Shown piece after piece: positions 33,049 to 40,808 of a stretch of DNA of 40,906 nt. Both the position numbers and the translations under genes were made by a program. The DNA lies in assembly GCA_947575235.1 (NCBI GenBank), contig CANPMT010000022.1:1-40906 (forward strand). Direction: 5' to 3'. The stretch's first letter is position 1; each line of letters begins with the position of its first letter. The stretch comes from an uncultured Porphyromonadaceae bacterium. Its GTDB lineage: Bacteria; Bacteroidota; Bacteroidia; Bacteroidales; Muribaculaceae. The notes below the pieces were generated by a model. That model saw only the letters and a list, made by a program, of their open reading frames with translations, did not search any database and was not told the DNA's origin.

Positions 33049-34551
33049 ATGAAATCGATCAACATCTGCATACTCACTCTAATCGCCGCAGCCCTCACAG
33101 GCTGCGGTGATGACAAATTCGATCTGGAAATTCCGGGCCAGACCGAGACTGTCACTCCCGGCGAAGGGGAGGAGAGCACACCCTCGGATGAGCGCAATGA
33201 ACTATACCGTCCTGCGGTGCATTTCACTCCGGCCAAGAACTGGATCAACGACCCGAACGGCATGGTATATGCCGACGGTGTGTATCATCTCTATTACCAG
33301 TATAACCCACAGGGTAACGGCTGGGGAAACATGAGCTGGGGACATGCCACCTCGACCGACCTCATGCACTGGACCGAACAGCCGGTGGCCATGCTGCGCA
33401 ACGAATGGGGCGACATCTTCTCAGGAAGCGCGATTCTCGACACTGAGAATACCGCCGGATTCGGCAAAAACTCGATATTGGCTTTCTATACCGCCAGCGG
33501 TGACCATCAGCAGCAATGTCTCGCCTACAGCACCGACGGGGGCATGACTTTCACCCAGTATGAGGGGAATCCTGTCATTGCCAACACGTCGCTCCCCGAT
33601 TTCCGCGACCCGAAAGTAATCTGGCATGAGGAGTCAAAGCAGTGGATTATGTGTCTCGCCTTGGGCTGGAGCCAACAGATTGAGTTCTGGGGGTCGAAAA
33701 ATCTGAAAAGCTGGACCAAACTATCCACCTTCACCACTGACAGCGCACGTTCGAATATCGGACAGTGGGAGTGCCCCGACCTGATCAGACTCCCTTACAA
33801 GGGTGGTGAGAAGTGGGTGCTCATAGTAAGCAATAACCCCGGTGGACCGGCAGGTGGCTCCGGCACGGAATACTTCGTGGGAGATTTCGACGGCACCTCT
33901 TTCACGGCCATGCCGCTCGATTATCCTCTCTGGCTCGACTATGGTTCTGACAATTATGCCGGCGTAACCTGGAGCAACGTCCCCTCGGGACGCAGCATCA
34001 TGATAGGCTGGATGAACAACTGGAACTATGCGGGTGACGTGCCCTGCTCACCCTGGCGCTCAGCCATGACGTTGCCCCGCGAGCTTTCACTGAAAGAGGT
34101 TGACGGCAACCCGTTGCTGGCAACCGCCGTGGTGAAGGAGCTCGACGGCATAGCAGGGGAGTGGAGCGAGTCGCTCCCGGCCGGGACGGCAGCCTGGGAG
34201 GCACGTGTGACACTCCCTTCCAATGAGGCCTCGTCATTCCGTATTGAGAATGGAGCCGGCCAGTTCATGGAGGCCGAACTTAATGCGGCGGCACGGCGTC
34301 TGATTGTGAAGCGCAACTCCAACTCCGGAGAGGTAAGCTTCAACAATCTCTTCTCACAGCCCGGCATAAGCGCCCCGCTAAACTGCGAGGGTGACAAGAT
34401 TGAGCTTCACATCTACGTTGACCGTTCATCGGTTGAGATTACCAATGCCGACGGCACCATGTGCCTCACCAACGTAGTCTATCCCAAGGAGCCCTACAGC
34501 GTAATCACCGGCCTCTCCGGTGTGGAATACCGCCCCTTGGGCAACAAATAA
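33049..34551 (+). CDS. Surface GH32 lipoprotein, probable endo-levanase (BT1760-like)
   Basis: GH32 hydrolase of 500 residues anchored by a lipobox (LIAAALTGC, then GDDKFDLE, acidic and surface-type). There is no DUF4980 domain; a linker of about 35 residues leads directly to the catalytic propeller: NWINDPNG with nucleophile Asp68, FSGSAIL, FRDPKVIW with Asp187, and QWECPDLI with acid/base Glu241. The C-terminal beta-sandwich has YVDRSSVEITNADG. The lipoprotein form and the last place in susC-susD-DUF4960-GH32 match BT1760, the surface endo-levanase that cuts beta-2,6-fructan before import. The gene ends shortly before a strong terminator. Endo-action on levan is inferred from context; inulinase or exo-levanase remain possible. 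Confidence 0.93.
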   Translation: MKSINICILTLIAAALTGCGDDKFDLEIPGQTETVTPGEGEESTPSDERNELYRPAVHFTPAKNWINDPNGMVYADGVYHLYYQYNPQGNGWGNMSWGHATSTDLMHWTEQPVAMLRNEWGDIFSGSAILDTENTAGFGKNSILAFYTASGDHQQQCLAYSTDGGMTFTQYEGNPVIANTSLPDFRDPKVIWHEESKQWIMCLALGWSQQIEFWGSKNLKSWTKLSTFTTDSARSNIGQWECPDLIRLPYKGGEKWVLIVSNNPGGPAGGSGTEYFVGDFDGTSFTAMPLDYPLWLDYGSDNYAGVTWSNVPSGRSIMIGWMNNWNYAGDVPCSPWRSAMTLPRELSLKEVDGNPLLATAVVKELDGIAGEWSESLPAGTAAWEARVTLPSNEASSFRIENGAGQFMEAELNAAARRLIVKRNSNSGEVSFNNLFSQPGISAPLNCEGDKIELHIYVDRSSVEITNADGTMCLTNVVYPKEPYSVITGLSGVEYRPLGNK

Positions 34552-34587
34552 CCCCTCCGTAAGGATATCAACAAAAGATTATTATAT

Positions 34588-34630
34588 GAGTGAGCATCAT
34601 AATCCGATTTATGATGCTCACTCTTTGTTT
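34588..34630 (+). terminator. Terminator of the levan SusC operon (repeat copy 1)
   Basis: GAGTGAGCATCAT pairs perfectly with ATGATGCTCACTC over a 10-base loop, followed by TTTGTTTT. It lies 37 bases after the GH32 stop. Confidence 0.92.
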
Positions 34631-34655
34631 TATACAAAAAATAGTTGTAACTTTG
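34624..34655 (+). promoter_or_regulatory. Promoter in repeat copy 1
   Basis: TTTG (34624-34627), 20 bases, TAACTTTG (34648-34655), an exact consensus fit. The -33 TTTG lies inside the T-run of the preceding terminator. No gene starts directly behind it; the next ORF is at 35039. Confidence 0.72.
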
Positions 34656-34765
34656 GTGACAGGCAGAATCATCTGCCATTCTACCGGCTGGTGCCAAGGG
34701 AATGCCTTTCCAAATCCTAAGATAAATAAATTTAATTTATTTTAACAAAAAAATTAGTCCTTTTT

Positions 34766-34796
34766 TTTGAATAATAAAAAATTTTATTTAAATTTG
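34766..34796 (+). promoter_or_regulatory. Promoter for the small lipoprotein ORF and serpin
   Basis: TTTG (34766-34769), 19 bases, TAAATTTG (34789-34796), an exact consensus fit, set in a strongly AT-rich stretch. Predicted start near 34802. Confidence 0.7.
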
Positions 34797-34802
34797 CCAC
34801 AA

Positions 34803-35038
34803 ATAACAAAGATGTAGCTCTCAAGTAAAAGGGGCTTCCTTGAAGTTACATGATACTAACCTCTCAGCCTCGCATCATTACAGGTATGAAAAGAACTTAT
34901 CCAGCATCACGCTTTATGAAAGATAGGTTTCTTCCTCATGCCTTTCCTTAATATTTGACCATGGAAAGACATTAGGAAGAAGAAAGCTTGTTCCTTGCAA
35001 AAACGAATTAACTTACAACATATTAAATTGGATACAAG
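34803..35038 (+). other. Long, possibly structured untranslated leader
   Basis: About 235 bases between the predicted start of transcription and the first ORF, with no good ORF of its own. A possible nested stem is 34928-34936 with 34974-34982 (TTTCTTCCT / AGGAAGAAG) enclosing 34942-34947 with 34963-34968 (CTTTCC / GGAAAG). Another weak stem lies near 34811-34850 (ATGTA...TACAT). No known riboswitch class is recognised. Confidence 0.35.
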
Positions 35039-35152
35039 ATGATTAGATTAAAAATATTATTATCCGTTCTATCCATATTCATCATGTATGGATGTTCCTC
35101 TGACCTACCTATGGAATATGGATATGAGAAATCCGGTAATCCTATTGAATAA
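35039..35152 (+). CDS. Tiny 37-residue lipoprotein ORF, possibly a truncated gene
   Basis: Reads MIRLKILLSVLSIFIMYGC and then SSDLPMEYGYEKSGNPIE before TAA. The hydrophobic stretch and the YGC lipobox are convincing, so the product would be a lipid-anchored peptide of about 19 residues. In the next frame, directly after the stop, GVFPDINVQIQP follows to its own stop, which reads like the continuation of a longer lipoprotein. A one-base frameshift may therefore have cut the gene. It lies 79 bases before the serpin gene with no promoter between, so the two are probably co-transcribed. Function unknown. Confidence 0.5.
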   Translation: MIRLKILLSVLSIFIMYGCSSDLPMEYGYEKSGNPIE

Positions 35153-35231
35153 TGGGGTATTTCCTGACATCAATGTTCAGATACAGCCATAAATATAATA
35201 GGCAGATATTAACTAAACAAAAATCAGGGTT

Positions 35232-36464
35232 ATGAATACAAGAATATCAAGAATGATGAGAATACTATTTCCCGTCATATCTGCAATAATCACATTTGGA
35301 TGCACCTCTGATAACGGGGAGCCCTATGAGAATGAGATTCCTTCTAAGGAGAATATATATTACAGAGCCATCGAGCTTTCTGACAACTCGGTTGAGGTTA
35401 ACCAAGGGGTCGCTGATTTCTCCTACCGTCTTTTCAAGAGTGTCAATTCGTTGAATTCAGGGGATTTTTTAATCTCCCCGTTCAGTATTTCCACCTCTCT
35501 TTCTATGCTTGCCAATGGCGCGACAGAAGAAAAGCAGACTGAAATCCTGAAGATGCTCGGAGTTGTCAGCCTTGAACATGCCAATAACTATTACCGTCAG
35601 CTTGTCCAGGATCTTCCATCGCATACAAATTCCGTTGTCCTGAAACTGGCTAACTCGGTATGGATTCCTCAGTCATGTTCGTTGGGGTCCGGATTCAGCA
35701 AGACAATAGGCACGGTGTATGAGGCTGAGTGTTCAACGCTCACTTCTGATTCCAAGGAAAATGCCGGACTTGTCAACTCATGGGTCAATGAAAAGACAAA
35801 CTCCCTTATACCACATATAGTAGATTATATTGATGGCTTCGCTTTAGTCAATACCATATACATGAAAGGACAGTGGTCTGAGCCATTCGACCGATCCCTC
35901 ACACATCAAACAGTATTCCATAATGGAGATGGTTCTGAGACAGGTATCAGCATGATGAGCAGAACAGGGTTCAGATATGGCATGTATGATGGGGTGGAGG
36001 CAGCCACTCTCGACATAGGACGTGGATACCAGGCCATATTCCTGACCTCGAACCGCATGGAAGTGAATGACCTTGTAGACTGGCTTGACCGTGGGCGGCT
36101 CGCCGAAATAGATGATGAATCTCATTCCTTCTACAGCGGAGGTGTCCTTTCGATTCCTAAATTCAGTCTTGATTACCATGATGATGTTGCAGGTATACTT
36201 GACATACTTAACGGGAAGAGTCTGTTGGCTGGACAAGGGATTTTCGACAACATTGCGAAGGGTCTCTTCCTCAATCAAGTCATACACGGATGTTCCTATT
36301 CAATGGACGAGGATGGTATGGAGGCTGCCTCGGCCACGGTTGTTGACGGATATTTAGTAAATTCCAACGACAATGTAGATCTGATCTTTGACCGCCCGTT
36401 CATATTTATCATCCGCTCCATTTCAGGACAGATTATGTTTATGGGAAAGAAAACACACGGTTGA
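35232..36464 (+). CDS. Lipoprotein serpin (serine/cysteine protease inhibitor)
   Basis: A 410-residue serpin anchored as a lipoprotein (hydrophobic N-terminus ending IITFGC, then TSDNGEPYENE, an acidic surface-type start). Core serpin features are FSYRLFKSVN, DFLISPFSISTSLSMLANGA, LANSVWI, VNEKTNSLIPHIV, LVNTIYMKGQWSEPFD, SIPKFSLDYHDD and the C-terminal FDRPFIFIIRS...QIMFMGKK. The hinge DEDGMEAASATV keeps small residues at the positions needed for loop insertion, so it should be inhibitory. Counting Gly362 as P15 gives Val376 as a likely P1, preceded by Tyr-Leu. This would favour elastase-like proteases, with an uncertainty of two residues because the loop is longer than usual. Tannerella miropin is a known Bacteroidetes example. 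It would protect the surface from host or bacterial proteases. Confidence 0.93.
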   Translation: MNTRISRMMRILFPVISAIITFGCTSDNGEPYENEIPSKENIYYRAIELSDNSVEVNQGVADFSYRLFKSVNSLNSGDFLISPFSISTSLSMLANGATEEKQTEILKMLGVVSLEHANNYYRQLVQDLPSHTNSVVLKLANSVWIPQSCSLGSGFSKTIGTVYEAECSTLTSDSKENAGLVNSWVNEKTNSLIPHIVDYIDGFALVNTIYMKGQWSEPFDRSLTHQTVFHNGDGSETGISMMSRTGFRYGMYDGVEAATLDIGRGYQAIFLTSNRMEVNDLVDWLDRGRLAEIDDESHSFYSGGVLSIPKFSLDYHDDVAGILDILNGKSLLAGQGIFDNIAKGLFLNQVIHGCSYSMDEDGMEAASATVVDGYLVNSNDNVDLIFDRPFIFIIRSISGQIMFMGKKTHG

Positions 36465-36514
36465 TTTGCAAGTATAACCATTTCGGGCGTCATCCTTACA
36501 AAAGATTATTATCT

Positions 36515-36557
36515 GAGTGAGCATCATAATCCGATTTATGATGCTCACTCTTTGTTT
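36515..36557 (+). terminator. Terminator of the serpin gene (repeat copy 2)
   Basis: Same 13-base-pair perfect stem and T-run as in copy 1, 51 bases after the serpin stop. Confidence 0.9.
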
Positions 36558-36582
36558 TATACAAAAAATAGTTGTAACTTTG
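36551..36582 (+). promoter_or_regulatory. Promoter of the AAA-ATPase gene (repeat copy 2)
   Basis: TTTG (36551-36554), 20 bases, TAACTTTG (36575-36582). Start of transcription near 36588 leaves a leader of about 35 bases holding the GGCAGA-ATCA-TCTGCC hairpin just before the start codon. Confidence 0.75.
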
Positions 36583-36622
36583 GTGACAGGCAGAATCATC
36601 TGCCATTCTACCGGAATGTTCA

Positions 36623-38188
36623 ATGGCTATGGAAAGAATAATCAGATATGGTGTAGGACAACAGTCTTTCCCCGTGCTACGGGAAAATGACTATGTGTAT
36701 ATTGACAAGACTCAGTATTTCGAGTCGATTGTCAAGGAGGGACTCTACTTCTTCCTTGGCCGTCCACGCCGTTTCGGGAAGAGCCTCTTCCTCTCATCCC
36801 TTAAATCATTCTTTGAGGGAAGAAGGGATCTCTTCAAGGGTCTTTATGCCGACAGTATGGATTGGAAGTGGGAACCCTATCCGGTACTTTACATTGACCT
36901 GAATGTGGGTAGTTTCAAGGGAGAGAATCAGGATCTGGAGAATCTGCTTGAGAACCTTCTCTCAAAATGGGAGAAAAGATATGATATTGAAGAGAAATCG
37001 GAGAGCATTAACGTTCGTTTCAGCAATGTCATTGAAGCCGCCTACAGAAAGACCGGCAAGAAGGTCGTTATTTTGGTTGACGAATATGACAAACCGTTGG
37101 TCAACAATCTGAACAATCCTGACAGGTTTGAGAAATACCAAAACATTCTCTATGGGTTCTACTCCAATTTCAAGAGCAGTGCCGACTATCTTCAGCTCGT
37201 ATTCATCACCGGGGTGAGCCGGTTCGGGAAACTGAGCATCTTTTCCGGATTGAATAATCTTAAAGATATATCTTTCGACAACCGGTATTCAGGGATATGC
37301 GGCATCACGGCAACTGAACTGTCACACCAGCTTGAGGTGGGAATCAGCGACCTTGCCAAGTCAGAGGAACTGACATTTGAAGAGACTTGTGCCGAGTTGA
37401 AGAGATATTATGACGGTTATCACTTCGGACGTAACAGCGAGGACATATATAACCCCTTCTCCCTTCTTTGGGCACTCGACGCGAAAGAGATCGGGAGCTA
37501 CTGGATGCAATCAGGCGACCCTACCATCCTTTGCGAACAGTTGAAAAACAACAACGCAGACCTGGAGAGTGTTTTCAACAGCAAATGTTCGCCTGAAGAT
37601 CTGATAGGTATCATACCGGGCTCAACCCGCCCTCTGGCTCTCCTATACCAGACAGGTTATCTGACAATAAAGGGATATGACCGCGAGATGAAACTCTATA
37701 CTCTCGGGTTGCCCAATGAAGAGGTAAAGAAAGGATTTTTCAGATGGCTGCTCCCTTACTATACCACTCTGCAGAGAGAGGATTCCGCCTTTATAATAAG
37801 TGAATTTGTAAAGGATTTCCGTGAGGAGAATGTGGATGGGTTCATGAAACGCCTGCAAGGTATGTTCGCTAAATCCACATATATGCTCAAGCTGGAAAAT
37901 GAAAATAATTTTCAGAATGCACTTTACATACTTATGACTCTTGTAGGGCTCCATGTAGAGGCAGAATTGTGTACCTCAGATGGACGCATTGACTTATTCG
38001 TGGCAACCGACAAGTATTACTATATAATCGAGCTAAAGGTTGACAGCACAGCGCATGAGGCGTTGCGTCAGATTGAGGAGAAGGGTTATTCTCTCCCTTT
38101 CTCTCTCGATGACAGAAAAATCATCAAAGTCGGGGCGAACTTCTCAACCGCCACCAGAACTCTGACTGCATGGGAATACACCTATTAA
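36623..38188 (+). CDS. AAA-ATPase-like protein with C-terminal PD-(D/E)XK nuclease-type domain
   Basis: A 521-residue cytoplasmic protein of a family present in many copies in Bacteroidetes genomes (AAA-ATPase_like PF09820 followed by PDDEXK_9 PF08011). Residues 10-35 have the typical start QQSFPVLRENDYVYIDKTQY. Walker A is GRPRRFGKS (Lys53 from 36623), Walker B is VVILVDEYDKPL. ITGVSRFGKLSIFSGLNNL and RYYDGYHFG follow. The C-terminal domain carries GRIDLFVATDKYYYIIELKV, matching the D...ExK nuclease core. Start at 36623 or 36629 (two codons apart). No partner gene is adjacent. Its function is not established; relation to defence or mobile DNA has been suggested for similar folds but is not shown here. 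The gene has its own promoter and is closed by a terminator. Confidence 0.88.
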   Translation: MAMERIIRYGVGQQSFPVLRENDYVYIDKTQYFESIVKEGLYFFLGRPRRFGKSLFLSSLKSFFEGRRDLFKGLYADSMDWKWEPYPVLYIDLNVGSFKGENQDLENLLENLLSKWEKRYDIEEKSESINVRFSNVIEAAYRKTGKKVVILVDEYDKPLVNNLNNPDRFEKYQNILYGFYSNFKSSADYLQLVFITGVSRFGKLSIFSGLNNLKDISFDNRYSGICGITATELSHQLEVGISDLAKSEELTFEETCAELKRYYDGYHFGRNSEDIYNPFSLLWALDAKEIGSYWMQSGDPTILCEQLKNNNADLESVFNSKCSPEDLIGIIPGSTRPLALLYQTGYLTIKGYDREMKLYTLGLPNEEVKKGFFRWLLPYYTTLQREDSAFIISEFVKDFREENVDGFMKRLQGMFAKSTYMLKLENENNFQNALYILMTLVGLHVEAELCTSDGRIDLFVATDKYYYIIELKVDSTAHEALRQIEEKGYSLPFSLDDRKIIKVGANFSTATRTLTAWEYTY

Positions 38189-38198
38189 AAGATATTTA

Positions 38199-38250
38199 AA
38201 AAGATATTGCGTCATAGAGCTCAGATGGGCTCCATGACGCAATATCTTTT
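38199..38250. terminator. Bidirectional terminator between AAA-ATPase and ROK kinase genes
   Basis: AAAAGATATTGCGTCAT (38199-38215) pairs perfectly with 38234-38250, a 17-base-pair stem with A/T flanks suitable for both directions. The two genes converge here. Confidence 0.92.
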
Positions 38251-38263
38251 ATGGAACATAATC

Positions 38264-39397
38264 TTAGCCTACATGGCCCGGTTTGGGATCTTTCGGAGTG
38301 TTGGCGTCGATCTGCGAGAGGGCGAAGGCATAGGCGCCCACCGATATGGCCTGGCTGGCTCCTAACTTCGAGATGCAGACACCGATGCGCTTCTTCGGGT
38401 CGTAGTTGATAAACTCATCTGTGCCGTAAATCTTTATGCGGCGGTTGTCGCCATGGGCGAACTCATCGAACTCATCCGGATTGTCGAGGTCGTATACACT
38501 CATCTGGACACGCTTCAGGGTCTCACCCTTGAGAGTCTTCATGTCGCCACGCAACTCCTTGAGAAGAGCCGGCATGATATATTCCTTGGCTGCCGTGATA
38601 CCGCCGCCGATGACGATAAGACCGTCAACCAATGTCACAGCAGAGGCCATGGCATCGCCGGCAACCTCACCGAACACCTCGAAGGCCTTCTTGGCAGCCT
38701 CGCTATCGCCGGGCATCTCACCCTTGGCGATCATGCAGATATCTTTCGGTTCGTAGTTATGGTCGGCATAGCCTGAACGCTCGGCGTAGACACGCTTGAT
38801 GGCACGCACGGCCACACCCTCCTCCACGATCACCTCATGGTTGTGCTTGTGGGGGAGACAGAAGGTCTCCACACATGAGTTGTCGCCACGGTTGAGACGG
38901 TTGTCAATCACCATACCTATGCCGAAACCTGTGCCGAAGGTATAGCCGAGAAGATTGCGATACTGCTTTGAGCTTCCGGCCTCGGCCAGACGCTGGTTGA
39001 TTTCAGGGAGCGCTCCGCAGAGTGCCTCGCCATATGCGAAGAGGTCGCCGTCATTATTGATATATACGGGCAGACCGAATTTTCTCTCAAGGAACGGACC
39101 GAGAGCCACGCCGTCGCGGAAAGAGGGGAAGTTGGGGAGGTAGCCCCCGATTATGCCGCGTACATAGTCGGCCGGACCGGGGAATGCGAAACTGATGGCC
39201 ACCGGAGGAGCGGGGAGTTTACCGATTACTTCGGTGAAACCTTTTACCATTGTCTCAAGGCAAAGATCAAGGTCCTGCGCGTTTGAGGGATAGGTGATAG
39301 GGTCGATTATAAACTTGCACCCTTGCATTGCGCTGAAGACAAGATTGGTGCCTCCTGCGTCGAGTGTCACAACGATTCGCTGGTCGTAACGATACAT
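38264..39397 (-). CDS. ROK-family sugar kinase, atypical metal-site region
   Basis: Cytoplasmic sugar kinase of 377 residues, longer than the usual about 320. N-terminal phosphate loop VVTLDAGGTNLVF, then ISFAFPGPADY, LPVYINNDGDLFAYGEAL (catalytic Asp in NND), GYTFGTGFGIGMVIDNRLNRG and VDGLIVIGGGITAAKEYI are ROK features. The canonical zinc motif CxCGxxGCxE is missing; the equivalent place holds SCVETFCLPHKHNH, two cysteines and three histidines in 13 residues. Substrate could be glucose, fructose, mannose or an N-acetyl sugar. A fructose or glucose kinase role would suit the nearby fructan locus, but it is separated from it by about 4 kb and has its own promoter. Single-gene unit. Confidence 0.82.
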   Translation of the reverse strand: MYRYDQRIVVTLDAGGTNLVFSAMQGCKFIIDPITYPSNAQDLDLCLETMVKGFTEVIGKLPAPPVAISFAFPGPADYVRGIIGGYLPNFPSFRDGVALGPFLERKFGLPVYINNDGDLFAYGEALCGALPEINQRLAEAGSSKQYRNLLGYTFGTGFGIGMVIDNRLNRGDNSCVETFCLPHKHNHEVIVEEGVAVRAIKRVYAERSGYADHNYEPKDICMIAKGEMPGDSEAAKKAFEVFGEVAGDAMASAVTLVDGLIVIGGGITAAKEYIMPALLKELRGDMKTLKGETLKRVQMSVYDLDNPDEFDEFAHGDNRRIKIYGTDEFINYDPKKRIGVCISKLGASQAISVGAYAFALSQIDANTPKDPKPGHVG

Positions 39398-39428
39398 GAT
39401 TCTAAAGTTTTATGAAAAAATTAATGTT

Positions 39429-39460
39429 CAAAGATAAGAGTATTTTTCAACACTGTCAAA
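39429..39460 (-). promoter_or_regulatory. Promoter of the ROK kinase gene
   Basis: Minus-strand TTTG (39457-39460), 20 bases, TATCTTTG (39429-39436), an exact fit; leader of about 27 bases. Confidence 0.72.
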
Positions 39461-39489
39461 TAAAACAGCGTTAAAGGCACGAATGAGGA

Positions 39490-39523
39490 CAAAAAAGACA
39501 GAATCCGACACAGATTCTGTCTT
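39490..39523 (-). terminator. Terminator of the wecA-like gene
   Basis: AGACAGAATC (39496-39505) pairs with GATTCTGTCT (39513-39522); on the minus strand six T follow directly. Confidence 0.93.
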
Positions 39524-39548
39524 CTATGATAACGTGAATGATACCGGT

Positions 39549-40694
39549 TTAATTGTAGAGGTCGGTATTAAGACGGCTCTCACGTTTGCGGATGGCGCGT
39601 GTGAGGAGCACGTTTATACCTGTCCAGAGCGCCACGTCGATAAGCAGGAGCACCGTTGCGTTGACGTAGGGTGAGAGGAGCACATTGAGCCCGATGAAGC
39701 CTACGGATGAGGCTAAGATAAGGAGCAGTGCCCGTGTCTGGGTCATACCCAAGGCGAGGAGCTTGTGATGGATGTGGCATTTATCGGGGAGGAAAGGATT
39801 GCGGTGGCGGCGCACACGATGGAAGTAAACGCGGAACACATCGAAGCATGGTATCACCAGAGGGGAGAGTGCCACCATGGCCGGGTTATAGTCGACCGTA
39901 AGGAAATCAGGACGCGAATTCATCACAGCCACGGCACAGAACACCAATACCATTCCTGTGGTGAGGGCACCTGTGTCGCCCATGAAAATCTTTTTCTGCT
40001 TTGTGGCATCGCCAAACACATTGTAGTAGAAGAAGGGTAGGAGGGTGCCGGCGGCGGCAGCGGCCAGCATTGAGAAGATATATTGCTCACCCTGGAAGAA
40101 TACCACAGCGTAGAATACGAGGGCAATCGTGCTTAGGCCCGAGGCGAGGCCGTCAATACCGTCGATAAGGTTGATGGCATTCACCACATACACCACCACA
40201 AACCCGGTGAAGAGCCATCCGAGCCAAACCGGCACTTCATGGAGCCAGAGGAGACCGTAAAGGTCGCAGACATACATTCCTGACACCACCATAAGGATAG
40301 CGGCGATAATCTGCACGGCAAACTTGGCCAGATACCGCACTCCGATAAGGTCGTCGGCAATACCCACCAGATAAAGCAGGATGATAGCGCATATCTCAAA
40401 ATAGAGAGGCACAAGGATCGGTGTTATGGCATCGTGCATCACGTCGGAACCGAGGCGAAGGTTCAACGCCACGACAAAAGCCATGGAGAAGAGGATTGCG
40501 GGGAAGAAGGCAATGCCACCGAGACGTGGCACCACACCACGATGAATCTTGCGTTCATCGATTTCATCAAAAAGCTGACGACGAAAAGCTATTAGCAGGA
40601 TACGGGGAATAAGGATTCCGGCCACCAGGAGCGCCACTCCGAAGGCCAACATATTGTTCTCCAGCCATATCAACAACGTATCTTGGTTCAGCAT
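39549..40694 (-). CDS. WecA/MraY-like undecaprenyl-phosphate sugar-1-phosphate transferase
   Basis: Inner-membrane phosphoglycosyltransferase of 381 residues with about 10-11 hydrophobic helices. It transfers a sugar-1-phosphate (usually N-acetylglucosamine) from a UDP-sugar to undecaprenyl phosphate, the first step of O-antigen, capsule or similar surface polymers. Conserved parts are RLGGIAFFPAIL near residue 55, the Mg-binding GIADDLIGVRYLAKF, VNAINLIDGIDGLASG, MGDTGALTTG and the cytoplasmic CHIHHKLLALGMTQ. It is of the WecA/TagO/RgpG class rather than MraY, because the histidine motif is HIHHKL and the chain is extended. Single gene with own promoter and terminator. Exact sugar is unknown. 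Confidence 0.9.
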   Translation of the reverse strand: MLNQDTLLIWLENNMLAFGVALLVAGILIPRILLIAFRRQLFDEIDERKIHRGVVPRLGGIAFFPAILFSMAFVVALNLRLGSDVMHDAITPILVPLYFEICAIILLYLVGIADDLIGVRYLAKFAVQIIAAILMVVSGMYVCDLYGLLWLHEVPVWLGWLFTGFVVVYVVNAINLIDGIDGLASGLSTIALVFYAVVFFQGEQYIFSMLAAAAAGTLLPFFYYNVFGDATKQKKIFMGDTGALTTGMVLVFCAVAVMNSRPDFLTVDYNPAMVALSPLVIPCFDVFRVYFHRVRRHRNPFLPDKCHIHHKLLALGMTQTRALLLILASSVGFIGLNVLLSPYVNATVLLLIDVALWTGINVLLTRAIRKRESRLNTDLYN

Positions 40695-40808
40695 AAGGGA
40701 TAACGAGAGTTAGGTAATGTGTAAAAAACAATTATATCAAAGTCACGCTAATGCCTAAAAAAAATTGTAAATATCAAAAGCTCTCAGACAGTTTGCGTAG
40801 TCTGAATG

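Larger units (their letters stand above)
34571..34687. repeat. 117-base direct repeat, copy 1
   Basis: Identical to 36498-36614 except for one base (A at 34586, C at 36513). It contains a terminator hairpin (34588-34630) and a complete promoter (34624-34655), then a GGCAGA-ATCA-TCTGCC hairpin (34662-34677). Copy 1 follows the levan operon, while copy 2 leads into the AAA-ATPase gene. Confidence 0.97.
36498..36614. repeat. 117-base direct repeat, copy 2
   Basis: Second copy of the terminator-promoter module (see 34571-34687), one base different. It ends nine bases before the AAA-ATPase start codon. Confidence 0.97.

Noticed and set aside
34571..36614. Insertion sequence or integrative element between the 117-base repeats
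   Set aside because: No transposase or integrase lies inside, and the repeats are terminator-promoter DNA with no visible terminal inverted repeats.
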